The notes beneath the pieces were generated by a model. It was not told where the DNA came from. It worked only from the letters and a program-made list of their open reading frames with translations, and ran no database searches. A stretch of DNA of 7,033 bases from an uncultured Oscillospiraceae bacterium (GTDB taxonomy: Bacteria > Bacillota > Clostridia > Oscillospirales > Acutalibacteraceae): the NCBI GenBank assembly GCA_900546895.1, contig UREO01000160.1, positions 1 through 7,033 on the forward strand, written 5' to 3'. Shown one piece after another: positions 1-5,874 of this stretch. The translations under genes and the position numbers were made by a program. The first letter of the stretch is position 1. Each line of letters starts with the position of its first letter.

Positions 1-48
1 TTTGTAAACAGTATCCTCTGGCGACAAGTTCAAGTCAGTCCGAAAGAA

Positions 49-1560
49 TCACTCAAGCCCCAAAATCTCAACCATATGGTTCTTGTAGATAACGGCCTTC
101 GTGCCGAAAACCGCCTGGATGCCGTCCCCTATCGTCAGTACATCCGTCGCACCAAGTGCTTTCAGCTTTGCGTTGTCCACCTGCTCAATATTTTTGACGG
201 AAACTCTCAACCGGGTGATACAGGCGTCTACATCTTCAATATTCTCTTTTCCTCCGAACGCCGCGATAATCTGAATCGCCTTTTCTCTTACGGAAGACTT
301 GGATGCCGCGACCGCCGTCGCCGCCGTAGCTCCCAAGACATCGTCGTCCTCCCCGCGGCCGGGTGTCATAATATTGAATTTTTTAATAAAGAACCGGAAA
401 GAGAAATAGTACAGGCAGGCCCATACAATGCCGACCGGAATCACAAGCATCCAGTTCGTCCTGTCATTCCCCTGCAGGATTCCGAACAGGCTGAAGTCGA
501 TAAAGCCGCCGGAAAAGGTATTTCCGATACGGATATTCAGCAGGTCGGCGACCAGAAAAGAGACACCGTCGAGGAAAGAATGGAACACATAGAGAAGCGG
601 GCTGACAAACAGGAACATATATTCAATCGGTTCCGTAATTCCGGTAATAAACGACGTCAGCGCGACCCCAAGAAACAGTCCCGCAAACTTTTTCTGCCGC
701 GCCTTCGGCACGCTGTGATACATTGCAAGGCAGGCGGCGGGAAGCCCAAACATCATGGTCGCGAAACGGCCGGCAAAGAACCGCGTTCCGTGAGTGAACA
801 GTCCGACGTGGTTCGGGTCGGCAAGCTGCGCGAAGAAAATTTTCTGGGCGCCCGCAATGCTGACCCCGGCGACCGTTTCCGTACCGCCCAGCTGTGTATA
901 CCAGAACATCGGATAAATCATATGGTGCAGACCGATCGCGCCGCAAAGCCTCATCAGGAAGCCGTAAAGGAAGGTGCCCACGACCCCCATGGAGGCAATA
1001 CCCTGACCGGCGCTGACCAGAAGATTCTGGAACGGAGGCCAGACAAGATAAAACAGTGCTCCGACAAAAATAGCGGAGAAGGATGTTACGATCGGCACAA
1101 ACCGGGAACCGCCAAAGAAGCCCAGGGCCTGCGGCAGTTCGATGTTATGATAGCGGTTGTGCAGGGTTACGGCAATACTGCCCATGACCAAAGCACCGAT
1201 CACGCCGGTGTCAATCGCGTTTCCTTTTGGGTTGAAGATGGTCAGCATAACGGAGATCGTCGCCGTCATCACCAGATATCCCACGATACCGGCCAGAGCG
1301 GCCGTCCCCTTATCGGCTTTGGCAAGGCCGATACACAGACCGATGCACAGCAGAAGAGCCAGATTGTTAAAGATGGCGCTTCCGGCAGAACTCATGATCT
1401 GGAAAATCGCCTGCGCGAAGGAATTTTGCAGGAACGGGTACGCCGCAATGGTACTGGGGTTGCTGAATGCTCCGCCGATACCCAGCAGCAAGCCTGCGGC
1501 CGGCAGAATCGCAATGGGCAGCATAAAGGATTTTCCTATTTTCTGCAGTTGCTTAAACAT
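49..1560 (-). CDS. PTS EIICB permease, glucose/GlcNAc superfamily, probably for ManNAc or another amino sugar
   Basis: This 503-residue protein is a membrane permease fused to an EIIB domain; it would import a sugar and phosphorylate it during transport. Residues 1-395 form the EIIC domain, with many hydrophobic segments, the FFGGSRFVPIV motif (148-158), GLHHMIYP (210-217) and the family signature GITEPIEYMF (307-316). An Ala-rich, acidic linker (about 398-424) leads to EIIB (about 425-503), whose phosphorylated cysteine is C447 in DACITRLRVSV. No EIIA domain is present before the TGA stop, so a glucose-type EIIA must act in trans. The ATG at 1560 is preceded by a GA/G-rich ribosome binding site (1570-1578). 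It lies 21 nt after nanE in the same operon, which argues for ManNAc (or a sugar metabolised through ManNAc-6-P) as substrate. GlcNAc, glucosamine or glucose cannot be excluded from sequence. The family call is secure; the substrate is inference. Confidence 0.93.
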   Translation of the reverse strand: MFKQLQKIGKSFMLPIAILPAAGLLLGIGGAFSNPSTIAAYPFLQNSFAQAIFQIMSSAGSAIFNNLALLLCIGLCIGLAKADKGTAALAGIVGYLVMTATISVMLTIFNPKGNAIDTGVIGALVMGSIAVTLHNRYHNIELPQALGFFGGSRFVPIVTSFSAIFVGALFYLVWPPFQNLLVSAGQGIASMGVVGTFLYGFLMRLCGAIGLHHMIYPMFWYTQLGGTETVAGVSIAGAQKIFFAQLADPNHVGLFTHGTRFFAGRFATMMFGLPAACLAMYHSVPKARQKKFAGLFLGVALTSFITGITEPIEYMFLFVSPLLYVFHSFLDGVSFLVADLLNIRIGNTFSGGFIDFSLFGILQGNDRTNWMLVIPVGIVWACLYYFSFRFFIKKFNIMTPGRGEDDDVLGATAATAVAASKSSVREKAIQIIAAFGGKENIEDVDACITRLRVSVKNIEQVDNAKLKALGATDVLTIGDGIQAVFGTKAVIYKNHMVEILGLE

Positions 1561-1581
1561 GATGATAATCCCCCTCTTATT

Positions 1582-2247
1582 TTACAATAAAGCCCTGGTA
1601 AATTTCTCCGTAATATTTTGCGGACGGGTAATCGCCCCGCCGACAACGGCCGAATAGGCCCCGGATTGAAAAACAGCTTTTAAATCCTCCGGCGTATTGA
1701 TCTTTCCCTCCGCTATTACCGGAACGTGAAGATTCGCCTTCAGTTTTTCGATAAAGGATAAGTTGGGCCCCGGTAAATTTTCAGAATACGGCGTATAGCC
1801 GCAAAGAGTGGTGGAAACACAGTCAAAGCCAATCTTTTCCGCGTTGACCGCCTCGTCATAGGTGGAACAGTCGGCCATTACCAGTCTGCCCCGGTCCTTT
1901 ACATACCGGACCAGCTCTTCCAGCCTTTCGCCATTTGGTCTTTTCCGAAGGGTGGCGTCAAGGGCAATCATCTCGCATTGCGTTTCCAAAAGCTCCTCGA
2001 TTTCTTTTCTGGTAGGCGTAATGTAGATTTCGGAATCGGCGTAATTTCTTTTGACGATCCCGATTACAGGCAGCCCCGCCACCTTGATGATCTCGTCGAT
2101 ATCTTCTTTGCTCTGCGCCCGGATTCCCGCGGCTCCTCCCTGTTTCGCCGCCAGCGCCATTCTTCCCATAATGAATGAGCTGTGCAGCGGTTCATCAGGC
2201 AGAGCCTGACACGATACAACCAGTTTTCCTTTGATTTTCTCAAGCAT
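1582..2247 (-). CDS. nanE: N-acetylmannosamine-6-phosphate 2-epimerase NanE
   Basis: This cytoplasmic TIM-barrel enzyme of 221 residues interconverts ManNAc-6-P and GlcNAc-6-P, feeding the GlcNAc-6-P deacetylase/deaminase route. The N-terminus (KGKLVVSCQALPDEPLHS) and the length are typical of the family. Residues known from the family to bind substrate or catalyse are in place: Q14, R43, the catalytic lysine K66 in GIVKRNY, D126 in MADCST, E180 in IAEGKI and R208 in GAITRP. The start at 2247 has a very strong Shine-Dalgarno sequence (GAGGAGGAA, 2254-2262). The gene follows a RAT/terminator and is followed 21 nt later by the EIICB permease. No nanA (sialate lyase) or nanK (ManNAc kinase) is seen. 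A kinase would not be needed if the PTS delivers ManNAc already phosphorylated. Confidence 0.96.
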   Translation of the reverse strand: MLEKIKGKLVVSCQALPDEPLHSSFIMGRMALAAKQGGAAGIRAQSKEDIDEIIKVAGLPVIGIVKRNYADSEIYITPTRKEIEELLETQCEMIALDATLRKRPNGERLEELVRYVKDRGRLVMADCSTYDEAVNAEKIGFDCVSTTLCGYTPYSENLPGPNLSFIEKLKANLHVPVIAEGKINTPEDLKAVFQSGAYSAVVGGAITRPQNITEKFTRALL

Positions 2248-2253
2248 AAAAAA

Positions 2254-2262
2254 TTCCTCCTC
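2254..2262 (-). promoter_or_regulatory. Strong ribosome binding site of nanE
   Basis: The minus strand reads GAGGAGGAA and sits 6 nt before the ATG at 2247. It is nearly a perfect anti-16S match and fixes the nanE start. It lies downstream of the second RAT/terminator, so translation of nanE is not itself masked by that hairpin. Confidence 0.8.
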
Positions 2263-2324
2263 GTAAAATAATTATCCGGCCTTTCGGCATAGCCGCTCTC
2301 CACCTCTTTCCCGGCCATATAGTG

Positions 2325-2368
2325 AAAAAAAGCATAAACCTCACAACATCACATTGCTCAGTTTATGC
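2325..2368 (-). terminator. Conditional intrinsic terminator before nanE
   Basis: On the minus strand the 8-bp perfect arms GCATAAAC (2361-2368) and GTTTATGC (2332-2339) enclose an imperfectly paired loop, followed by a run of seven T. The 5' arm overlaps the 3' end of the second RAT by 9 nt, so RAT and terminator cannot form together. This is the classic LicT/SacT-type antitermination switch and would control nanE and the permease gene. Confidence 0.85.
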
Positions 2369-2389
2369 CTGAATGAACAGTAACACACC
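2360..2389 (-). promoter_or_regulatory. RAT2: ribonucleic antiterminator site before nanE
   Basis: The minus strand begins GGTGTGTTACTGTT and continues with TCAGGCATAAACT, matching the LicT/SacY-class RAT pattern (GG..TGTTACTG....CAGGC..AAACC). It shares its first 14 nt exactly with RAT1. It starts at the base directly after the antiterminator gene's TAA stop codon and overlaps the terminator at 2325-2368. The bound antiterminator protein would hold this hairpin and prevent termination. Confidence 0.88.
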
Positions 2390-3247
2390 TTACATGATTC
2401 CTTTTTTATTTTTCAGGGTTCTTGAAATCCGGTCAATATGAATAGCGAGATATCCGAGCTCGCCGTCCGGCAGCTCCAACCCCAGCTCCTGCTTGACGAT
2501 CTCTCCCACCTGCTGCGCCAGAGCGTAAGCCTTTTTAAAATTTTTCCGCACCGCCGGCAGCAAAGGATTTTCGGCAATAATATTTTTCTCGACCCGGTCC
2601 ATGCTGGCGCGGAAATGGTTAATCAGCCGGATATAGGTCAGATCTCTTTCAAATTTTACCCCCAGATTTTCCTCTAAAACCGAAATCATCATTTTTACGA
2701 CCCTCGTTTTGTTGAGGGACTCGGACGCTTCCTCATTCTGCTTCGCGGCGTTCAGATGCAGCGCAATAAACGCCACCTCGTCATCGTTGATTTCAACGTG
2801 TATTTGCTCTCTGAGCATCGTTTTCGCCGCAAGCCCGATTTCATATTCGTCCGGGTAAAGGGTCTTGATTTCATAAACAAACGGGTTCTGGATCGCCATT
2901 CCCCTCTTAATTCTCTCAATCGCAAAATTGATATGATCCGTCAGAACGATCAGCAGGTTTTCATTCAGCTTTCCCATCTTTTTTTCCGCGAGCAAAGTGA
3001 TCTCGGAACAAACTCCAATCAGCTTGTCGTCAAACTGCTGAATCAGATTGAGATATTTCATTTTCCCCTGCGTGTCATAGACCAGAAAGGATTTTTCAAT
3101 CTGCGACTGCTCCAGCGTAATTTTCATACCGACTTTTTTGGAAAACCCCAGTCCCTTCCCGATTAAAATAAACTGCGTTCCCTTCGGCTCTTTCCGGACT
3201 AAAACAACGTTGTGATTCAATACGCCTAGAATTTCAAAATTCTCCAT
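2390..3247 (-). CDS. BglG/LicT-family PRD transcription antiterminator
   Basis: This 285-residue RNA-binding antiterminator has the standard layout: CAT RNA-binding domain at about 1-58 (NHNVVLVRKE near the start), PRD1 at about 65-170 and PRD2 at about 175-280. All four conserved PRD histidines are present: H105 (TDHINFAIER), H164 (ALHLNAA), H211 (LINHFRASMDR) and H270 (LAIHIDRI). In the family, EIIB-dependent phosphorylation of PRD1 inhibits the protein and HPr-dependent phosphorylation of PRD2 activates it. The start at 3247 has AAGGTGA (3257-3263) 9 nt upstream. RAT sites lie both before the gene and directly after it, so it probably controls its own synthesis as well as nanE and the EIICB gene. 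The EIICB encoded in the same operon is the likely partner that inactivates it when sugar is absent. The symbol licT is not assigned because the linked sugar appears to be an amino sugar and not a beta-glucoside. Confidence 0.95.
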   Translation of the reverse strand: MENFEILGVLNHNVVLVRKEPKGTQFILIGKGLGFSKKVGMKITLEQSQIEKSFLVYDTQGKMKYLNLIQQFDDKLIGVCSEITLLAEKKMGKLNENLLIVLTDHINFAIERIKRGMAIQNPFVYEIKTLYPDEYEIGLAAKTMLREQIHVEINDDEVAFIALHLNAAKQNEEASESLNKTRVVKMMISVLEENLGVKFERDLTYIRLINHFRASMDRVEKNIIAENPLLPAVRKNFKKAYALAQQVGEIVKQELGLELPDGELGYLAIHIDRISRTLKNKKGIM

Positions 3248-3267
3248 TTTTTAAAATCACCTTACTT

Positions 3268-3317
3268 AAAAAAATCAGGCATTAACACAGATTAAAACAA
3301 TCTGGTTAGTGCCTGAT
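3268..3317 (-). terminator. Conditional intrinsic terminator in the antiterminator-gene leader
   Basis: The minus strand forms a long hairpin. The arm ATCAGGCACTAACCAGATT (3299-3317) pairs with AATCTGTGTTAATGCCTGAT (3274-3293), with one mismatch and a small bulge, and is followed by seven T (3268-3274). The 5' arm is shared with RAT1, giving mutually exclusive folds. It may also terminate transcripts arriving from the 631-residue regulator gene upstream, which shows no terminator of its own. Confidence 0.9.
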
Positions 3318-3332
3318 CAACAGTAACACACC
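3304..3332 (-). promoter_or_regulatory. RAT1: ribonucleic antiterminator site in the operon leader
   Basis: The 29-nt minus-strand element starts GGTGTGTTACTGTTGATCAG and ends GGCACTAACC, a close match to the LicT-class RAT consensus including the TGTTACTG and CAGGC internal-loop parts. It lies about 17 nt after the predicted transcription start and overlaps the terminator at 3268-3317 by 14 nt. This is positive autoregulation of the antiterminator operon. Confidence 0.9.
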
Positions 3333-3355
3333 GCTATTCACGTTTTATACGAAAT

Positions 3356-3384
3356 ATCTTAACATAAAATTATGGTATTGTCAA
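3356..3384 (-). promoter_or_regulatory. SigA-type promoter of the antiterminator-nanE-EIICB operon
   Basis: The minus strand has a consensus -35 TTGACA (3379-3384), a 17-nt spacer and -10 TAAGAT (3356-3361). The transcription start would be near 3349, just before RAT1. Such a strong constitutive promoter followed by an attenuator is the usual design for PRD antiterminator control. Confidence 0.85.
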
Positions 3385-3422
3385 TCTTTTTGGTTCTGAG
3401 TTTCGGCATAGTTAGACACAGC

Positions 3423-5318
3423 TTATTGAAACCATTCAATAAATCCCACAGGAGTTTTACATTTTACCAGCTGGTTTACTTTTTCTTTGTCGCAGAGGAT
3501 CTGAATAATTCCGTTATAAATTTTCATAAAGGATTTCCGGTCAGCCTTATTAATCGCTATCATAAATACACATTTAATGACATGATCGTCCCAGGGGATG
3601 CCGTTTTCATTTATAAGCACGCAGAACATAGTCTTTTTTGCCTCCAGTTCGAGTGCGTGCGGAATGGCAAAGGTGTCAAAGAAGCAGGTGGAGGACATTG
3701 CTTCACGCTTTAATACGGATTCGGTATAGCCCGGCCACGCCAACCCGAATGTTTCTATTTTCTCTCCTAGAAAGCGTATGACTTCCTCTTTGTCGGAAAA
3801 TTCCAGATCGCGGAAAAACAATTCCTTGCGGAAGTAACTGAGCAGCAGATCTTGTCCCTTCTTTCGGGCAATCGCATGCGAGGATTCCTGAATTGCTTCA
3901 TCAATTTTATATCGGTCCTGCGTGGTGTAAAAGGGGGAAATGGTAACGACTCTTTTTCCGATCCCCGGCAGTGGTACAGTGGACAGGATCAAGTCCGCAT
4001 CCCCGTCCAGACTGTGCTGGGAAAGGGAAGTGATCACATTGGTGATTTCAATTACGTCGGAATAATTTTCCTTTAGCTTTTCAAGAAGGGCCGTGGCAAT
4101 ACGGTGATATTGGTTGCAGAGAAGCAGAACGCGTACCTTATCGGTTGAAGCCGTGGAATTTTCAATTGCGAAGCCAATATGAATGCTGATGAATCCGATT
4201 TCCTCGTCGATAACGCGGATTTGAAACCTCTCTTCGATTTCTTTGGCAATATAGACGGCCACGTCGTATATAAAAGGACAGTTGGATTTCACATTTTCCG
4301 TAATGTAGCTGCTCACGTACTGATGATTTTTCGCTCTCCGGATCAGCGCGTCCACATGTAAGATGAAGTTATACAGAAAATGGTCATAATTAATGTTGAG
4401 CATATAGTAACGAAAGGTTTTCTGGAGAATCCGGTTGATTTCCTCCTCAAAATTTCTGCTGATTGTTTCGTCAAACTGCCCGACATGCCTTACCAGCTGA
4501 TCCGGCTTGATCTGTCCCATAATCAGCACCCCGATATACTGGATGTCCGCTTCCTGAAAGTCAATGGAGCAATGGGAAGCAAACTGGCTGCAAATATCCC
4601 TGGCGATCCGGTATTCCTTGCTGTCCTCGGACAGTCTGGCGCTGAAAGCGTCCAGCGAATAAGCCTTCTGCATGCGCGAAAGAGCAATCAGAATGTTGAT
4701 GATCAGGTTGGTGGAATAGCATTCCTCCACATAACAATTGTACCGCTCGATTGTTTTCAGAATAATGTCCCGGATGGATATGACGTTCAGTCCTTCAAAA
4801 TATGAGGAACAGCTCTCTATGTTCAAAAAGATGGGATTGGTTTCTTCATAAATTAAGTCACGGATCAGTTTGCGCTTGTCCATTTCCGAACCGGCTATGC
4901 TGACCCGACCGTTCTTCTTTTTCAGATGCAGACTGTTGCGTTCCAATCTTGTTTGTACAAGATTTAATCTTCGGTTCAAGGTGGACAAACTCATATAAAG
5001 GGAATCTGCCAGTTCATCGATCTGATAGGAAATGTCCTCCAGAATCAATTTCTTCAGCAATGCTTCCCAGTCGTTGCTCTCCTTTTGGAAGTTCTGATAG
5101 ACGTCCATTGCCGAAAAACTGTCGTGGTCAAGCTGATACCCGCGGTTTGTCGACAATATCATTTTTCGGTCCATGATCTCATTGATTGCTTTGACCTCCG
5201 CCTGTAAAGTCCGCAGAGAAATGTTCAGTTGGCTGCATAAGCTCTTTCCGGTCAGAATTTCAGGCTGGTTGGACAGGATCAGCAGTATATTTTTCTGTCT
5301 CGGTGATAACGAATACAT
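3423..5318 (-). CDS. PTS-regulated multidomain transcription activator (LicR/MtlR/CelR-like, BglG family)
   Basis: This 631-residue protein is probably a DNA-binding activator of the divergent plus-strand PTS operon. Domains in order are: HTH_11 (about 4-55), Mga-type HTH (about 88-145), PRD1 (about 175-285), PRD2 (about 288-390), an EIIB-like domain (about 394-485) and a mannitol/fructose-type EIIA-like domain (about 490-630). PRD2 keeps H321 (ILHVDALIRR) and H380 (FISIHIG). PRD1 has N208 and L265 where histidines are expected. The EIIB-like cysteine is C401, but the following loop (CNQYHRIATALL) lacks the usual glycine-rich form. The EIIA-like active histidine is H554 in FAIPHAL. The start at 5318 is supported by AGGGAGGG (5327-5334); an ATG 5 nt upstream is out of frame. 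Length and domain set fit the LicR/MtlR group. The regulated sugar is inferred only from the neighbours. Confidence 0.93.
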   Translation of the reverse strand: MYSLSPRQKNILLILSNQPEILTGKSLCSQLNISLRTLQAEVKAINEIMDRKMILSTNRGYQLDHDSFSAMDVYQNFQKESNDWEALLKKLILEDISYQIDELADSLYMSLSTLNRRLNLVQTRLERNSLHLKKKNGRVSIAGSEMDKRKLIRDLIYEETNPIFLNIESCSSYFEGLNVISIRDIILKTIERYNCYVEECYSTNLIINILIALSRMQKAYSLDAFSARLSEDSKEYRIARDICSQFASHCSIDFQEADIQYIGVLIMGQIKPDQLVRHVGQFDETISRNFEEEINRILQKTFRYYMLNINYDHFLYNFILHVDALIRRAKNHQYVSSYITENVKSNCPFIYDVAVYIAKEIEERFQIRVIDEEIGFISIHIGFAIENSTASTDKVRVLLLCNQYHRIATALLEKLKENYSDVIEITNVITSLSQHSLDGDADLILSTVPLPGIGKRVVTISPFYTTQDRYKIDEAIQESSHAIARKKGQDLLLSYFRKELFFRDLEFSDKEEVIRFLGEKIETFGLAWPGYTESVLKREAMSSTCFFDTFAIPHALELEAKKTMFCVLINENGIPWDDHVIKCVFMIAINKADRKSFMKIYNGIIQILCDKEKVNQLVKCKTPVGFIEWFQ

Positions 5319-5366
5319 TGCATTTTCCCTCCCTGTTGCGCATGATTTGTAGTTCGTATATTTTAT

Positions 5367-5382
5367 CTAAAAACGATTTTAG
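5367..5382. promoter_or_regulatory. Palindromic CTAAAA-ACGA-TTTTAG, possible operator
   Basis: Perfect 6-bp inverted arms flank a 4-bp centre containing CG, in the intergenic region between the divergent genes. The CG centre with A-rich and T-rich arms resembles a CcpA cre site, but the usual outer TG/CA bases are absent. It could equally be an operator for another regulator. It lies just downstream of the tentative regulator promoter, a place suited to repression or roadblock. Function is inference. Confidence 0.35.
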
Positions 5383-5396
5383 TATGCCTACTTATT

Positions 5397-5425
5397 ATAT
5401 TAATATTTCCAAACATGCAGTTCAA
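5397..5425 (-). promoter_or_regulatory. Tentative promoter of the 631-residue regulator gene
   Basis: The minus strand has TTGAAC (5420-5425), a 17-nt spacer and TAATAT (5397-5402); an overlapping TATAAT (5394-5399) would have a 20-nt spacer. Each hexamer matches consensus at four of six positions. Transcription would start near 5390, giving a leader of about 70 nt. Another AT-rich choice is TAAAAT at 5360-5365, which lacks a -35 box. Confidence 0.3.
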
Positions 5426-5431
5426 TTTACT

Positions 5432-5451
5432 TTTTGCGGGGCACTGCGAAA
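5432..5451. promoter_or_regulatory. Imperfect inverted repeat upstream of the EIIA promoter, possible activator site
   Basis: TTTTGC and GCGAAA (5 of 6 positions palindromic) are separated by 8 bp and centred about 54 bp before the predicted start of the plus-strand operon, just upstream of its -35 box. That is a typical location for a PRD-type activator such as the divergent regulator. The match is short and may be chance. Confidence 0.22.
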
Positions 5452-5459
5452 TTAATAAT

Positions 5460-5488
5460 TTGAGAAGCCGACCCTGTACCGATATAAT
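5460..5488 (+). promoter_or_regulatory. Promoter of the EIIA-GH1 operon
   Basis: The sequence has -35 TTGAGA (5460-5465), a 17-nt spacer and a perfect -10 TATAAT (5483-5488), giving a start near 5495. The leader to the GTG start of the EIIA gene is about 47 nt. The position also makes the ATG at 5506 an unlikely start, since it would lie only about 11 nt into the transcript. Confidence 0.8.
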
Positions 5489-5522
5489 GAAGCTGTACTC
5501 AGGAAATGGGACACACAAGGTC

Positions 5523-5534
5523 AAGGAAGGAAGG
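5523..5534 (+). promoter_or_regulatory. Ribosome binding site that sets the GTG start of EIIA
   Basis: AAGGAAGGAAGG lies 7 nt before GTG at 5542. The in-frame ATG at 5506 has only a weak AGGA almost touching it and would add 12 residues that do not resemble the family N-terminus, so GTG is preferred. Confidence 0.7.
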
Positions 5535-5541
5535 TTATCTG

Positions 5542-5874
5542 GTGAAAAAGGAAGAAATACAGTCTATGGCGTTTATGATAATTTCTTATGCCGGGAGCTC
5601 ATTCGACCACTTTTACAAATCGATTGAATGTGCTCGGACAGGCGATTTTGACAGTGCCGAGAGGGAAATGACGTTGGGAAAGGAGGATCTGAAAAAGGCT
5701 CATGAATCACAGACGGACATGCTCAGTGCCGAGACAAAAAATGAGGATATTCCGTTCAGCATCATTATGACTCATGCGCAGGACCATTTGACGATGGCGA
5801 TCCTGACGGAACGGATGGCAAAGGAATTTGTATGTCTGTACAAAGAGAGGAGAGAGGACAGAAAAAATGGATAA
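5542..5874 (+). CDS. PTS lactose/cellobiose-family EIIA component
   Basis: With the GTG start this is a 110-residue cytoplasmic phosphocarrier, the usual size for the trimeric, all-helical Lac-type EIIA. It accepts phosphate from HPr and passes it to a separate EIIB of a lactose, cellobiose or other beta-glucoside PTS. The family signature is clear: AGSS near residues 17-20, ARTGDFDSAE (31-40), KAHESQT (52-58) and the active-site motif THAQDHL, with phosphorylated H78 and metal-binding D81. It is the first gene of the plus-strand operon, divergent from the LicR-like regulator, and its last codons overlap the start of the glycoside hydrolase gene by 8 nt, suggesting translational coupling. The matching EIIB and EIIC are not in the window and may follow downstream. 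The exact sugar is not determined. Confidence 0.93.
   Translation: MKKEEIQSMAFMIISYAGSSFDHFYKSIECARTGDFDSAEREMTLGKEDLKKAHESQTDMLSAETKNEDIPFSIIMTHAQDHLTMAILTERMAKEFVCLYKERREDRKNG

Noticed and set aside
76..1590. 504-codon open frame on the plus strand, opposite the EIICB gene
   Set aside because: It lies entirely antisense to a well-conserved PTS gene. Its translation is rich in Arg, Gln, His and Gly, without domain signatures. It is a mirror frame, as are the plus-strand frame at 1157-1657 and the minus-strand frame at 623-946.
2276..2316. GC-rich stretch with CCGGCC repeats and a small CGGC-ATA-GCCG hairpin between the second terminator and nanE
   Set aside because: The stem is only 4 bp, without a T-run or recognisable riboswitch pattern; probably just leader sequence.
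2064..2318. 84-codon minus-strand frame overlapping the nanE start
   Set aside because: It is out of frame with nanE, covers its ribosome binding site and 5' part, has no ribosome binding site of its own, and its product looks random.
2282..3411. 11-bp direct repeat TTTCGGCATAG at 2282-2292 and 3401-3411
   Set aside because: Repeats of this length are expected several times by chance in 7 kb, and there is no consistent position relative to promoters or hairpins.
5506..5541. Upstream ATG start for EIIA, adding 12 residues
   Set aside because: It has a poor ribosome binding site and lies only about 11 nt from the predicted transcript start; the GTG at 5542 has a strong site with good spacing.
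5415..5627. 70-codon plus-strand frame over the EIIA promoter and start
   Set aside because: It begins upstream of the promoter and runs out of frame through the conserved EIIA gene; no family resemblance.
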